From Russula earlei (taxonomy: Eukaryota > Basidiomycota > Agaricomycetes > Russulales > Russulaceae), in NCBI GenBank assembly GCA_025769875.1, contig JAGFNK010000748.1:1-23100 (forward strand): a stretch of 23,100 nucleotides of DNA. The letters are read 5' to 3'. How positions within the stretch are numbered: position 1 is the stretch's first letter; each line of letters begins with the position of its first letter. A program made the translations under genes and the position numbers. The notes below the pieces were generated by a model, which saw nothing but the letters and a program-made list of their open reading frames with translations, was not told where the DNA came from and did no database searches. Below are positions 1 through 9,974 of the stretch, piece by piece.

Positions 1-817
1 AGGCCAAGTCCTGACCATATATTATCCTATTTCACTCAAGAGAGACCTCTCTTACTTTGCATTGTCAACACACTTCTGTTTCTTGGGCTACTCCTCCTGC
101 AGTGCAAGATATCACTATTGCAAAGGCACTATAACACAACCAGGCACATATTTCCTAATCGGGTAATCATCACGTGGCAGCCACATGGCCACTCAGCAAC
201 CAAGGACCTGAAACAGTGGCATGAACTCCTACAAACTGTTGCATAACTCATATGATGTCATCTAGGCTCCAATGACATCATGGCTGACTGAGCAACTCCA
301 CAATGATCTCATCTGCTCACTAAGCACTCCACAGTGACATCATAATGATGTCATCACTCCACAATGATCAGTAATACGCTCAGTAAGCCAGAAACCTGAC
401 ACAAGCAAGTTTATGCCTCTATAGTCCTATTGGATAGTACCAAAGAGTCTAGAATAGTCCCTGTTCTTTGTAATCGACCCTGTACACAGTATATAAGCCC
501 CAATGTAGCATGGCAGTCATCAGACTGTCCATTTGTGATACTCTCATCCTCCTGGGTACTCCCCTGCGACCACTCAGTTTAACGTCTTCCCTTGTCTTCA
601 AGGTACTCTTCAACGACTGCCTTGTCTAAATCCCCTCACTACACTGGCCTCTAACCTTTTGCCTTTGTCTCCAGCAACATCTGCCAGTACCCCTTTGGTA
701 CCTCCTTGTCCTGTGGCTCGTCCTCCTGTTCAACACCGTTTATGCTGCGTACCACCTGTTCTGACCCTTGCCCACCTGCTCCTGAGTCCTTAGTGATCAG
801 CAGTACATGTCTTGACA
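1..817 (+). repeat. Family-A LTR, copy 1 (5' end outside window)
   Basis: Long terminal repeat of chromovirus family A. It aligns by eye along its whole length with five other copies here (2447-3275, 5946-6774, 9975-10805, 16181-17008, 21923-22741) and ends in the shared terminus CTTGACA at 811-817. It carries the same TATA box (TATATAAG) followed about 32 nt later by AGACTGTCCA. Only the first dozen or so bases are missing at the window edge. The right flank is CCACA (818-822). The left flank is not visible, so a target duplication cannot be tested. It directly abuts the hAT remnant, whose N-terminal coding part is absent, so it probably landed inside that gene. No polymerase sequence follows it, so it is probably a solo LTR. 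Confidence 0.9.
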
Positions 818-2446
818 CCACAGGGCCATCGCACCACATATCTTGGAAGTATCAAAGAAGCTGAAGAAGAAGCAGTTGACATTGGACAGAGTTGCTATCA
901 TGGTCTCAAGTCCAATGCAGTTTACTCAAGATTGGTTACTAGATGCCATATTAAAGTTCATCACATGTGATGACCAGGTCAGTTGTGCTTGGTGCCATGT
1001 GATCCATTCAGAGTGCTTAAACAAGCTGTCCATAGTCATTGGCGGTTGCAAGCAAGGTGTCATTTGGGAATTGCCTTGTTATCATGAGGCCAAAGACAAC
1101 TATTCCTGACTTACCCAGTACACACACAGTCTCTGACTACATCCAAGATCAGTTTGTTGCCCAGCTGAAGAAACTTAATGTTGAGATTACAGTGAGCAAT
1201 GAGAAGTCAGCAACAAAATTCAAACTCACTGACTTGGAATTTGTAGGCTGCACCTGGAAAGACTGCAACCACAAGTGATGGCTGGACTGCTGATAACATG
1301 AAAGGATCATTTTGGGGGATGATGGCACATTGGATTGAAGTTAAGGACATGGAATGGAAATTGCAAGCAGAAGTGGTTGGTTTTCAGCCAGTTTCAGGAG
1401 AACATAGTGATGTGAACTTGGAAAAGTACTTCATTGGCCTTTGTGATCATGTGGGGATTATGAGTAACAAGAAGTCAAAAGTGAGTAGTAAGGCCATGCT
1501 TGTCAATAATATTGTTGATATAACACATGCCTTGCAGCTTCAGACCATAACACTTGACAACACTTCAAACAATAATTCCAGCTGCAAAACTACTGAACAT
1601 CAGCATAATTGCTGACTACTTCAGTGGAATACTAATGAGAACCAGCTCCCATGCATATGAGTTATTGTTACATATTAGAGATGACAACTTACATTTGTCT
1701 ATCATCATGGTCTTTAAGATGTCTTGAACACATAATGAACCTCAGTAATGTCACCATCATGACTCATATGATGAAGATTGCAGCTATCAAGAATGCCAAC
1801 ACTATCTGGGAGTATGATCCAGAGTTACCAGGCAACCAAGTGCTAGGAGGATCACTTGATGTAGTTGCAGCTATTCACACTCTCACTGTTAAAGTACATG
1901 TTTAACAAACTCAATAATATTGTTAAGCTGACTGTCTATCTAATTTCTTAGATTCAGTCATCAGGACAATGTATTGAATACTTTCAGAAACTTCAGCTGC
2001 AGTGCAAGATTGTTACACTGCTTGAGATTCCCCTGCATGGCAATACTCAATGGGGATCAGCTCATAAGATATTAGATGTATCTTATAAATTACAACATGT
2101 GAGACCACATGCTCATGATGTGTCTCCATAGTCATTCACATGTTGACAGGCTGTTGATCTGTTCATCATGTCTACTGATCAACTGTATGGCCCCATTATG
2201 ACTTTGCACCATGAAGGATGCATTGTCAAAAAGATTCCATGGTCAGTCTTCAAGGTTTCTAACAGAGAGTGGACAAGGGTGTTACACACTAGAAATATCC
2301 TTGCAGTATGTATTCATATTCTTACTCTCCTACTCCTTGAACTCAAGCTTACTGTTTATAGGACTCAAATCACATACAGCATCAGTTTTGGGCCAAAAAG
2401 CAGCCTACATTGTGGCACATGCTCCCACTGATTGAAGAACTCCAGA
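818..2446 (+). pseudogene. hAT-family transposase, decayed, with at least four short introns
   Basis: Remnant of a cut-and-paste hAT transposase. Readable blocks in order: a QLTLDR...F..DWLLDAILKFI segment (about 880-965); the MMAHWIEVKDMEWKLQAEVVGF block (from 1318); ITLDNTSNN (about 1544-1570), the typical hAT DDE-region motif; RCLEHIMNLSN (about 1711-1745); IPLHGNTQWGSAHKIL (about 2028-2075); AVDLFIMSTDQLYGPI, then KKIPWSVFKVSNREWTRV (2150-2280); and QPTLWHMLPLIEELQ (about 2399-2445). The blocks connect if GT..AG introns at 1481-1537, 1894-1951, 2099-2149 and 2306-2361 are removed. Frameshifts near 1090-1290 and 1610-1700 and in-frame stops show it is dead. The N-terminus is cut by the LTR at 1-817, and the C-terminal dimerisation domain is lost at the LTR starting at 2447. 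Confidence 0.85.
2306..2361 (+). other. Predicted 56-bp intron in the hAT gene
   Basis: It starts GTATGT and ends TTTATAG. Removing it joins ...ILA to DSNHIQHQF and restores the conserved hAT run that leads into QPTLWHMLPLIEELQ in phase 0. This is the clearest of four introns in the remnant. The others are 1481-1537 (GTGAGT..GCAG), 1894-1951 (GTACAT..TTAG, with a CTGAC branch-site-like motif) and 2099-2149 (GTGAGA..ACAG). Confidence 0.75.
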
Positions 2447-3275
2447 TGTCAAGACACATACTGCTGATCCTTAAGGACTCAGGAGCAGGTGGGCAAGGGT
2501 CGGAACAGATGATATGTGGCGAAGGCGGTGTTGAACAGGAGGACGAGCCAAACAACGAGGAGGTACCAGATGGGGACTGGTAAGTGTTGCAAGAGGCAGA
2601 GGCAAAGACTGGAGGCCAGTGCAGCGAAGGGGCTTTAGACAAGGCGGTCGTTGAAGAGTACCTTGGAGGCGAGGGAAGTCTTTAAACTGAGCGGTTGCAG
2701 GGGAGTACCCAGGAGTATGAGAGTATCACAAATGGACAGTCTGACGACTGCCATACTTTATTGGGGCTTATATACAGTGTACAGGGTCGATTACAAAGAA
2801 CTGGAACTATTCTAGACCCTTTGGTACCATCCAATAGGACTACGGAGGCATAAACTTGCTGGTGTCAAGTTTCAGGCTTACTGAGAGCATTACTGATCAT
2901 TGTGGAGCGATGACATCATTATGATGTCACTGTGGAGCACTTAGTGAGCCTATGAGGTCACTGTGGAGTCACTCAGTCAGCCATGATGTCATTGGAGCCT
3001 TGATGATGTCAGATGATTTATGCAACAGTTTCTAAGTGTTGGTGCCACTGTTTCGGGTCCTTGGTGGCTGGGTGGCCATGTGGCTGCCACGCGATGATTA
3101 CCCGATTAGGAAACGGGTGCCTGGTCGTGTTATAGTGCCTTTGCAATGGCGATATCTTGTACCGCAGGAAGATTAGCCCAGAAAATGGAAGGGAGTCGGC
3201 AATGCAAAGTGAGAGAGGTCTCTCTTGAGTGAAATAGGACAATCTATGGCCAGGACCTGGCCTTGGTTCGTAACA
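2447..3275 (-). repeat. Family-A LTR, copy 2 (apparently solo)
   Basis: Full-length 829-bp LTR on the minus strand. Its plus-strand ends are TGTCAAGACA on the left and GTTCGTAACA on the right, identical in form to the LTRs of element A. It contains the reverse-complement TATA signal and the AGACTGTCCA start-site motif. The flanks do not match (CCAGA on the left, CCCTC on the right), so it has no visible target duplication and no internal region on either side. To the left is the hAT gene broken after EELQ; to the right is not hAT but a family-B LTR fragment. The junction therefore reflects rearrangement rather than a simple insertion. Confidence 0.92.
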
Positions 3276-3283
3276 CCCTCACT

Positions 3284-3683
3284 GGGAAAGTACTTATGAC
3301 ACCAAGATTGCTACTAGGGAAGCACTTTATGCTTCCAGCACTGAGATTGTTTACGCAGAAGCAACTATTACTTCTATGAGCCACCTTTTGATTCTATGGA
3401 ACCGACCAGTACTACAGTAGCATGAACCTTATCCCTGAGGGATATATAAAGCCCCCAGTTCATAGCAGTTAAGCCTTAAGCTCAACTTAGTTTGCCAATC
3501 CCAAACAGTTGACTCCTACCCCATCTGCAGAGCCCCTCTAATCTTGTTGCCATACTCCAGAAGGATCTAACACTACTTCCCCTCCACAAGTATTGCTTGC
3601 TTGACTCAAGCATATCTGCATTGGTAGGATGCATTCATAGACTTGACCATTGATCTTATTTAAGGTACTTTGGAGCCTTAACA
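3284..3683 (+). repeat. Family-B LTR fragment, inverted relative to the B 3' LTR
   Basis: About 400 bp that is the reverse complement, with scattered changes, of 3805-4206 inside the 3' LTR of element B. Shared landmarks include GGAAAGTACTTATGACAC at its start, the promoter-like TATATAAA at 3443-3450 followed by GCCCCCAGT, and CTTTGGAGCCTTAACA at its end. It lacks about the first 220 bp and the last few bases of the full LTR. With the copy at 3796-4425 it forms a large inverted repeat with a spacer of about 120 bp. Confidence 0.85.
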
Positions 3684-3795
3684 TCATTTAGTTAGAATTA
3701 CTACACTTAGAACATACCAATATCAAGCTCAAGTATAATATAGCCATGGTGAAGGTGAAAATGAAGTGGTTTCATGTCAAGAGCAAATTGGAAAT
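3684..3795. other. Unassigned spacer
   Basis: 112 bp between the two inverted family-B LTR copies. It contains an ATGG in good context at 3743-3747, but that frame runs straight into the B LTR and the peptide resembles nothing recognised. I see no feature to support. Confidence 0.5.
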
Positions 3796-4425
3796 TGTCA
3801 AGAGTGTTAAGGCTCCAAAGTGCCTTAAATATGATCAATGGTCGTGTCTATGAATGTGTCCTACCAATGCAGATATGCTTGAGTCAAGCAAGCAATACTC
3901 GTGGAGGGGAAGGAGTGTTAGATCCTTCTGGAGTATGGCAACAAGATGAGAGGGGCTCTGCAGACAGGGTAGGAGTCAACTGTTTGGGATTGGCAAACTA
4001 AGTCAAGCTTAGGGCTCAACTGCTACAGACTGGGGGCTTTATATAGCCCTACAGCGATAAGGTTCGTGCTACTGTAGTACTGGTTGGTGCTATAGAAGCA
4101 AGAGGCGGCTCATAGAAGCAAGGTTGCTTCTATGTAAACGATCTCGGTGCTGGAAGCATTAAGTGCTTCCCTAGTAGCAATCTCAGTGTCATAAGTACTT
4201 TCCTAATCAAGGAAGTGACATACATGGCAGTACAGGAACATCTGGAACAGAAGCAATACTACTCATTGCTTCTTCAATACATCTTCAGAAAGATACAATC
4301 AACACATTCTGAACGCGATATCAACAAGCATAAACAATCAAGATCTGATGCACGCATGATGCAAAAGGTGCAGTCCATAGTTCAGGTGCTCCGGCATCTT
4401 CCGGACACCAAACCACTCGGTAACA
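3796..4425 (-). repeat. 3' LTR of element B (family B, about 630 bp)
   Basis: In sense orientation the LTR begins TGTTACCGAG (plus-strand end CGGTAACA at 4425) and ends CTTGACA (plus-strand TGTCAAG from 3796), giving TG..CA termini very like family A. It is preceded in sense by a polypurine tract at 4426-4440. A TATA box lies at 4037-4045 (sense TATATAAAG). A second, partial copy lies inverted at 3284-3683. The left flank is GAAAT (3791-3795); the partner target duplication would lie outside the window. Confidence 0.85.
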
Positions 4426-4440
4426 TTACCCCTCCTTCAG
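4426..4440 (-). promoter_or_regulatory. Polypurine tract of element B
   Basis: Sense-strand CTGAAGGAGGGGTAA directly abuts the LTR start TGTTACC. A purine run next to the 3' LTR is where plus-strand DNA synthesis is primed in LTR retroelements. It fixes the inner boundary of the B LTR. The 92 bp between it and the stop of the B extension ORF (4533) hold no further feature. Confidence 0.8.
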
Positions 4441-4532
4441 ATTGGTGGTCCCACACACCAATGATTCTAAAATCAAGTGGTGGGGTCAACGCCATCATCA
4501 TCAAGAGGAGGAGGTGACATGGTGAAGGTGTA

Positions 4533-5945
4533 TCAGCCTTCTTCTGCTGCCTCATAGGCAGCCAATGCTGAGGCCACTATCACCTCTGACTCCTCAGCAA
4601 CAGCTGAAGGAGACATGGTCTGTGGGAGTCTGTCAGAGTCCCTGGGTAACCTCCTGACTGGGGGTGTGTTGGAGCGGAGAGGGGTCGTAGTGAAAGGTTC
4701 TTGAAAGGTCCTGGATCCTTCTCCTTTCACTACCTGCAGGATGTGTGGGTTAGCAATGTCCTCCCTCTCCTGGTCAGACTTCCTCTTCCTGCTTGGGTGT
4801 GCCAGTTCCCATCCTTGGTGGAAAGGGCATGATCTGATGGGTGCATAGTAACAATGATAGGAAGGTACCAGGCAATGTGAGGCAGCATCTGCTGCCAATT
4901 GGTTGTGGCAATACTGGTGGGGCAATGGACAGTACTTATTGAAGTGTCCTACCTTGCCACAATACTTGCATCAGTTCCTCTTCCTCCTCCCTTCTATTAT
5001 GTTCAGTTTCTGAGGCTCGGGAATGAACTCAGCTGTCGCAGTAGATGCTTCTCCACTGCTGCTATAGGAGTGGTAGTAGATGGAGCTCTGGGGGGAAGGG
5101 TTTGGTAACACTTCCGATCCTGCCCCTCCTCAAAGGCCCATACTGGACATGGTTTGGAGGATGTCAATCTCCTCCTCTAAAATACCCTTGCACCATTGTA
5201 GGTGCAGGGCTGGCTGGTACTGGTTCTGGGGTAGAGGTATCATACCCCTGAGTGATGTCTGCCAAAGGCAGCTGAGGGACGAAGATGGGTAAAGGGGGAA
5301 TGGGCTGACCAGCCCGGTAGTTGGTGAGGAGTTCTTCAGCCCAGATACCTGGAGGGGTTTCTCCCTGGCTACAGCCTGCTTCAATGAACTCCCAGCAACA
5401 TGAGCATACTTTGGCTGCCGCCATTCTCTCCTTGGCTTCAGCCCTGCCTCTCTCCACTCCTTGCTTCTCAGCTAGGTATTTGCTGAGCTTGTAGCGCAGC
5501 TGCTTCTCCTCTTCTTTGAGCACCTCATAGTTAGCTTCCAACATTTCTTGTTGGGTGTAGAGGTGGTCTAGGCGGTAAAGCTCTGCCTGCAGCCCAGAGT
5601 CGCCTAGCAGGTAGAGGGTCTGTCTCCAGTGCCCTTCGAACTGCCTCTCTGTGTCAAAGCAGTCTAAATTGTGTTTGTCTTGGCCATATTTATAGAGGTT
5701 ATAACAAGGGGTGGCCTGGAGGATCTCGCCATAGTCTGCATGGCCTTCTCTGTTCTTCCCCCTCAGTCTCAGCTCTCCCAAGGCAACATCATAGGCCACA
5801 TACCTGGCTAGTTTGTTGCCCCAACTCATACCATCAGGGATGTCAATCCCTGTGTGGTGTCTGTCAGCATCCCATCGTACCCAAGGCTCTCCAGGGTGGG
5901 CAACCTGGTCAAGAGTGCTGGTAGGGGACATCACATCCCAGTCCC
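4533..5945 (-). pseudogene. Element B 3' extension, distal part: coiled coil and second CCHC zinc knuckle
   Basis: Minus-strand coding region between the chromodomain and the 3' LTR of B, continuing the reading frame of 17014-17284 once element A and one GTCCC copy are removed. An open stretch (5945-5164, about 260 codons) has a WDADRHHTGIDIP-type N-terminal part, then a Glu/Lys/Leu-rich heptad-like stretch (about 5580-5400) that should form a coiled coil, then a CSCCWEF..AGC cysteine cluster and a proline-rich tail. After an in-frame TGA (5164-5166) and a shift near a C run (about 5096), the frame continues into a basic patch (GRRKRN), a TGA at 4971-4973, and a CCHC knuckle CKYCGKVGHFNKYC at 4929-4970. 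The tail is Ser/Pro/Arg-rich and stops at 4533. I do not recognise the protein. An RNA- or nucleocapsid-related role is inference from the knuckle only. Confidence 0.7.
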
Positions 5946-6774
5946 TGTCAAGACACGTACTGCTGATCCATGTGGACTCAGGAGCAGGTGGGCAAGGGTC
6001 GGAACAGATGGTACGCAGGCGTAGGTGGCGTTGAACAAGAGGATGAGCCAAATGACTAGAATGTACCAGATGGGGACTGGTATGTGTAACTGGAGGCAGA
6101 GGTGAAGACTGGAGGCCAGTGCAGCGAGGGGCTTTAAACAAGGCGGTCATAGAAGAGTACCTTGGAGACGAGGGGAATCTTTAGACTGAGCGGTCACGGG
6201 GGAGTACCCAGGAAGATGAGAGTATCACAAATGGACAGTCTGACGACTGCCATGCTTCATTGGGGCTTATATACAGTGTACAGGGTTGATTACAAAGAAC
6301 TGGAACTATTCTAGACCCTTTGGTACCATCCAATAGGACTACAGAGGCATAAACTTGCTTGTGTCAAGTTTCAGGCTTACTGAGCACAATACTGATCATT
6401 ATGGAGCAATGACATCATTATGATGTCACTGTGGAGTGTTTAGTGAGCCTATGAGGTCACTGTGGAGTCACTCAGTCAGCCATGATGTCATTGGAGCCTT
6501 GATGATGTCAGATGAGTTATGCAACAGTTTCTAAGAGTTTGTGCCACTGTTTCGGGTTCTTGGTGGCTGGGTGACCATGTGGCTGCCACGCGATGATTAC
6601 CCAATTAGGAAATGGGTGCCTGGTCATGTTATGGTGCCTTTGCAATAGCGATATCTTGCACTGCAGGAGGGATAGCCCAAGAAACGGAAGGGAGTTGGTA
6701 ACGCAAGGTGAGAGAGGTCTCTCTTGAGTGGAATAGGACAATATACAGCCAGTACCTGGCCTTGGTTCGTAACA
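5946..6774 (-). repeat. 3' LTR of element A
   Basis: 829 bp, plus-strand ends TGTCAAGACA and GTTCGTAACA. It is next to the polypurine tract (6775-6788) on the internal side and the duplication GTCCC (5941-5945) on the outer side. It has the same TATA and start-site motifs as the other copies. Confidence 0.95.
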
Positions 6775-6788
6775 TTCATCCCCTCTTT
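6775..6788 (-). promoter_or_regulatory. Polypurine tract of element A
   Basis: Sense AAAGAGGGGATGAA immediately before the 3' LTR start TGTTACGAAC. The remaining 233 bp up to the end of the chromodomain ORF (7022) are 3' untranslated region with nothing further I can support. Confidence 0.85.
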
Positions 6789-7021
6789 ATAGACTTATTG
6801 CTCCTGCAACAATAGGGATTCATTTCTTTGGAAGGTGGAGTAGTTTGCATATGAAAAGTCGAAGTCTGTTCATTCATGGGGAGTTCCTTCTTGTTCTATG
6901 GATTGCTTTGGGGATAGCTGTGGTCGATTGGGTGCATGTGATCGCAGGGGTTCTCTGAAAGGCTCTTTGGTGGCAAGGGTAAAGGTAGTCATTGACAGAG
7001 GTCATGATGAGAGTTGTTAGT

Positions 7022-7258
7022 TTAGGGGTTACTCCTGGTGGGAATCGTTTTAAGCGCCTTCAGATATTTCCAATGGAAGTCTTTGACAAGTGATTGCGCT
7101 CTTGATAGGTTAGATGCTGGTTCCCAAGTATTTTCTGCAGCAGTGTACCCTTTCCATTTAACTAGGTATTGGATCCCTTTGTGGTTTGGGGAGAGTCGAG
7201 AGTCTAAGATCTGTTCTACTTCGTATTGTTCTTCTCCTTTGACTAGTATCAGTGGCAC
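7022..7258 (-). pseudogene. Element A chromodomain, C-terminus of Pol
   Basis: C-terminal end of the Pol polyprotein. The chromodomain spans about 7225-7069, from QYEVEQILDSR through IQYLVKWKGYTAAENTWEP to a SLVKDFH helix. The three aromatic cage positions of canonical chromodomains are present (Y of YEVE, W of VKWKG, Y of GY). In related chromoviruses this domain binds methylated histone H3 and steers integration toward heterochromatin; a preference for silent repeats would fit an element sitting inside another one, though that is inference. It is open to its own stop at 7022 and continues in the same protein as the integrase. Confidence 0.88.
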
Positions 7259-8300
7259 GTTTGAGAAGTTAGGGCCGTGGGCAATGGTTTCTTTATATGG
7301 TTTGATCAGGGAGTGGTGAAAAACTGGGTGTATTTTCCAGGACTTTGGTAGTTCGAGGCGAACATTTACTGGATAGGCAGTGATGACTTTGAATGGTCCA
7401 TAGCGTCGAGGGGCTAGTTTTGCCTTTGGGTGAGTGGTTCATAGATTTGTGGCTTCCAACCATACTTGATCCCCTTCTTTAAAATGAAATGTGGAGGATT
7501 GAGGTCCTGATTGCTTCATGATCTCAGTTGCTCGGTTCAGGGAGGCAGCTACTTCTTCTCTGAGCTGGTTTAGTCTCATTAGTCTTTCTTGGATTGAAGG
7601 AACTTTGATGTAAGGGCAAGGGGCGGAGCAAATGTTAGGTTAAAGCCATACCAGACCTCAAAAGGAGGTTTGTTTGTAGCACTGTGTTGTCTGGCATTAT
7701 GTGCAAACTCCATAAAGGGAATTAGTTCTGCCCAATTGTCCACTTGATGGTTGCAAGATATTTGTAGGTATTGTTCTAGTTCTTGGTTAACTCATTCTGT
7801 TTCTCCATCTGTCTGTGGGTGATATGCTGTGCTCAATGATACTTTGAAATTTAACTTCTTCCATAGTTCTTGAGTAACTTTTGCTGCAAATTGAGGGCCT
7901 CTGTCTGATATTATTTGTGTCGGGAGGCCTATTCTTCTCCAGACATTGCTCATGATTAGTGTCGCTGTTTCATCTGCTGTGATTGTCTTGTGGCAAGGGG
8001 TAATGATTATTGCTTTGCTGAATCGATCTACCACAACTAGGAGGCTGTCAAAGCCTTGTGAAACTTGGTAGGTCCGTAATAAAGTCCATGGTAATGCTTT
8101 TCCATACTTCTCCAGCTGGTGTAATTGGTACGAGGGGTGTTTCTGTCTTTGGGAAATTCTTTGTGCTTTGGCAAATTGCGCAACTGTCTACATAACTTTT
8201 GACATAGGTTAGCATTCCTGGCCACCGATAGTTTCGGCTGATTAGTTCATAAGTTTTCCATTGGCCAGGATGTCCAGTGGCGAGGGAGTCATGATGTACC
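7259..8300 (-). pseudogene. Element A integrase (H2C2, D-D-35-E, GPY/F)
   Basis: Integrase inserting the cDNA into chromosomal DNA. In sense order it has traces of the H2C2 zinc finger (GHPGQW, then CAICQ, about 8295-8150), the catalytic core with MDF (about 8080), VVVDRFSKAI, ISDRGPQF and AYHPQTDGETE, and a GPY/F-type module (GPF at 7391-7402, followed by HPVFHHSL). The second Asp and the Glu are separated by exactly 35 residues. A TGA at 7792-7794 replaces the arginine expected after the catalytic Glu, and frameshifts occur near 8036 and 8226, so this copy is inactive. The H2C2 finger to RNase H linker (about 8300-8590) is degraded. Confidence 0.88.
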
Positions 8301-8590
8301 TTCAGAATTTTCTTTCATAGGGTGTCATTGTTTGGGATATAGACTTTTCCTTTGAATAATATTAGTCCATCTTCAAGGTTCCAGTCCTGTAAGCCTTTGG
8401 ATAGTTGTCTTGGTCCATTCTTTATAATGATTGCTAATGCGTTAGATACTTCTGGGTCGTAGTCTTTACTAGATCATAGTTGTTGTCAAAGTTCTTGGTT
8501 GCCAATTGGTTCTGTAGCAGAGGTGCGTGTTGCTCTAATTTTAAAATATTTGTCATCTAGGAGCACCTTTCCATTGTTTTCAGTTTTGTA

Positions 8591-9000
8591 TCCCCTCTTT
8601 AAAGTCTGGCTGCCTGGACAGACCTGTCTGCTTTGTTCATAGTTCCTGGGTGGTGGGTGATAGTGAAGTCAAAATTGCTGAGAAGGAGTGCCCATTGGGC
8701 TTGTCGTCTCGTGAGTTTTTGTTTTGTCATCAAGTATGTCAAGTTATTGTGGTCTGTCCATAGATCAATGGGGTGTGTAGCTGCCTTCAAGGTAGTGTCG
8801 GAAGTGCCAGAGGGATGAGACGATGGCAAGGAGTTCTTTATCATAGATCATGTAATTTTGTTGTGCGGGGTCCAAGGATTTCGAAAAATAGGCTATTGGG
8901 TGATATCTATTAAATTCATCAGGTTGTTCCAAGATTGCGCTGACATGCAAAGTTGCTTGCATCACAGATGAGTCGAAAGGGTTTAGTATGATCAGGTAAC
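8591..9000 (-). pseudogene. Element A RNase H
   Basis: RNase H domain that removes the RNA strand during reverse transcription. Visible blocks: FRLICDASNFA (about 8985-8950, first catalytic Asp), AYFSKSLDPAQQNYMIYDKELLAIV (about 8895-8815, catalytic Glu in DKEL), DLWTDHNNLTYL (about 8760, catalytic Asp) and HHPGTMNKAD (about 8630, final catalytic Asp). The blocks fall in three frames, with shifts near 8955 and 8800, and a frame break after NKAD where LSR is normally found. It follows RT directly and precedes integrase, the Ty3/gypsy order. Confidence 0.85.
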
Positions 9001-9136
9001 ATAAGGATTGGGGCCGTTGTGAATGCTTGGACTAGTTTTTGAAATGCTTGTTCTTCATCGTCTTCCCACTTGAAGGGGTTTTCTTTCTTTGTTAAGTTAA
9101 ACAAGGGTTGCGCTATCCGTGAGTATTGGTGGATAA

Positions 9137-9680
9137 GGCCCCTTTTACCAACCGAGAATTCTTGAATCTTGAACTTGAACGTGGATTTCAGGGATTTTCC
9201 GGGAGTGACAGGAGTGATCTAAGTGATATGATGTATATAATAAATTAATATGCATTTTCTTTTGTTGTCATTTGCATACTCACATATTTGGGGTTACACA
9301 TGATGTGTCAGCATCAAACTCGAGTTGAGCAGTCCAACTCGAGCTCAACATTTGGGTGCTTGCAGCCCCATTTTCACCAGAGCTGCACATACAAAATTTG
9401 CACAAAGATGTGCACCCACACATTGGTGACACATATTCTGCCTTATGACATGCTTGCAATACCCCACTCGAAAGGAGTGGAAGGAAGGGTTAGAAAAAAT
9501 ATTTTACATATCACATGTAAACCCAGCAAATCACACCAGAAAATAACTCATATTTGAAATGGACTCATATTAGTTTATTATGTCACTTACATCACACCTG
9601 TCATTCCTGTCACTCCCAGAAAATCCTAAAATACAAGTTCAAGTTCAAGATTCAAGAATTCTCGGTTGGTAAAAGGGGCC
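9137..9680. mobile_element. MITE with 44-bp perfect terminal inverted repeats, TSD TAA (PIF/Harbinger-like)
   Basis: A 544-bp insert flanked by TAA at 9134-9136 and 9681-9683. Its ends are inverted repeats starting GGCCCCTTTTACCAACCGAG. The first 44 bp (9137-9180 versus 9637-9680) match exactly, and similarity continues to about 100-120 bp with small changes. There is no convincing ORF. A 3-bp TAA/TTA duplication with GG/GC-starting TIRs is typical of PIF/Harbinger-derived (Tourist-type) MITEs, so it would have been mobilised by a transposase encoded elsewhere. Removing it with one TAA restores the RT frame of element A. Confidence 0.88.
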
Positions 9681-9974
9681 TAAATCGTCAATAGAAGTTG
9701 CAGAATCCTAGAAATGCTTGTACTCCTGTAACGTTGGTCGGAGTAGGCCACTTTGTAATGCCTATTAACTTGTCTTGGTCCATCGATATTCATCCTTGGG
9801 AGATATTGATGCCTAGGTAACTAATAGAGGTTTGTCGAAAAGTGCATTTCTCTGTTTTCAAGTATAAGTCATGGTCTTGGAGTGTCTTTAGGACCTTGTG
9901 TGTCCAGTCATCTAATTCATTCAAGGTTTGTGCCATGATTAGTATATCATCTAGGTAAACGACCACTCGTTCAG

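Noticed and set aside
3798..4211. An apparent TCAAG duplication around 3803-4206, suggesting a separate 404-bp insert
   Set aside because: The TG..CA ends, the polypurine tract at 4426-4440 and the CTTGACA terminus show that the real LTR is 3796-4425; the TCAAG match is fortuitous.
4215..4517. A 100-codon plus-strand ORF starting GTG
   Set aside because: It lies across the 3' LTR of element B and its polypurine tract, antisense to the element, and resembles nothing. It is a chance frame.
5130..6034. Plus-strand ORFs opposite the element B extension (for example 5080-5292, 5813-6034)
   Set aside because: These are shadows of the minus-strand frame or cross into the LTR; no motif is found.
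6517..6741. A conserved small ORF (MSY-S/F-TQERPLS...) seen in several copies
   Set aside because: It recurs only because the same U3 part of the family-A LTR is repeated (also 3018-3242, 10008-10262). It changes frame and stops between copies, with no sign of coding selection.
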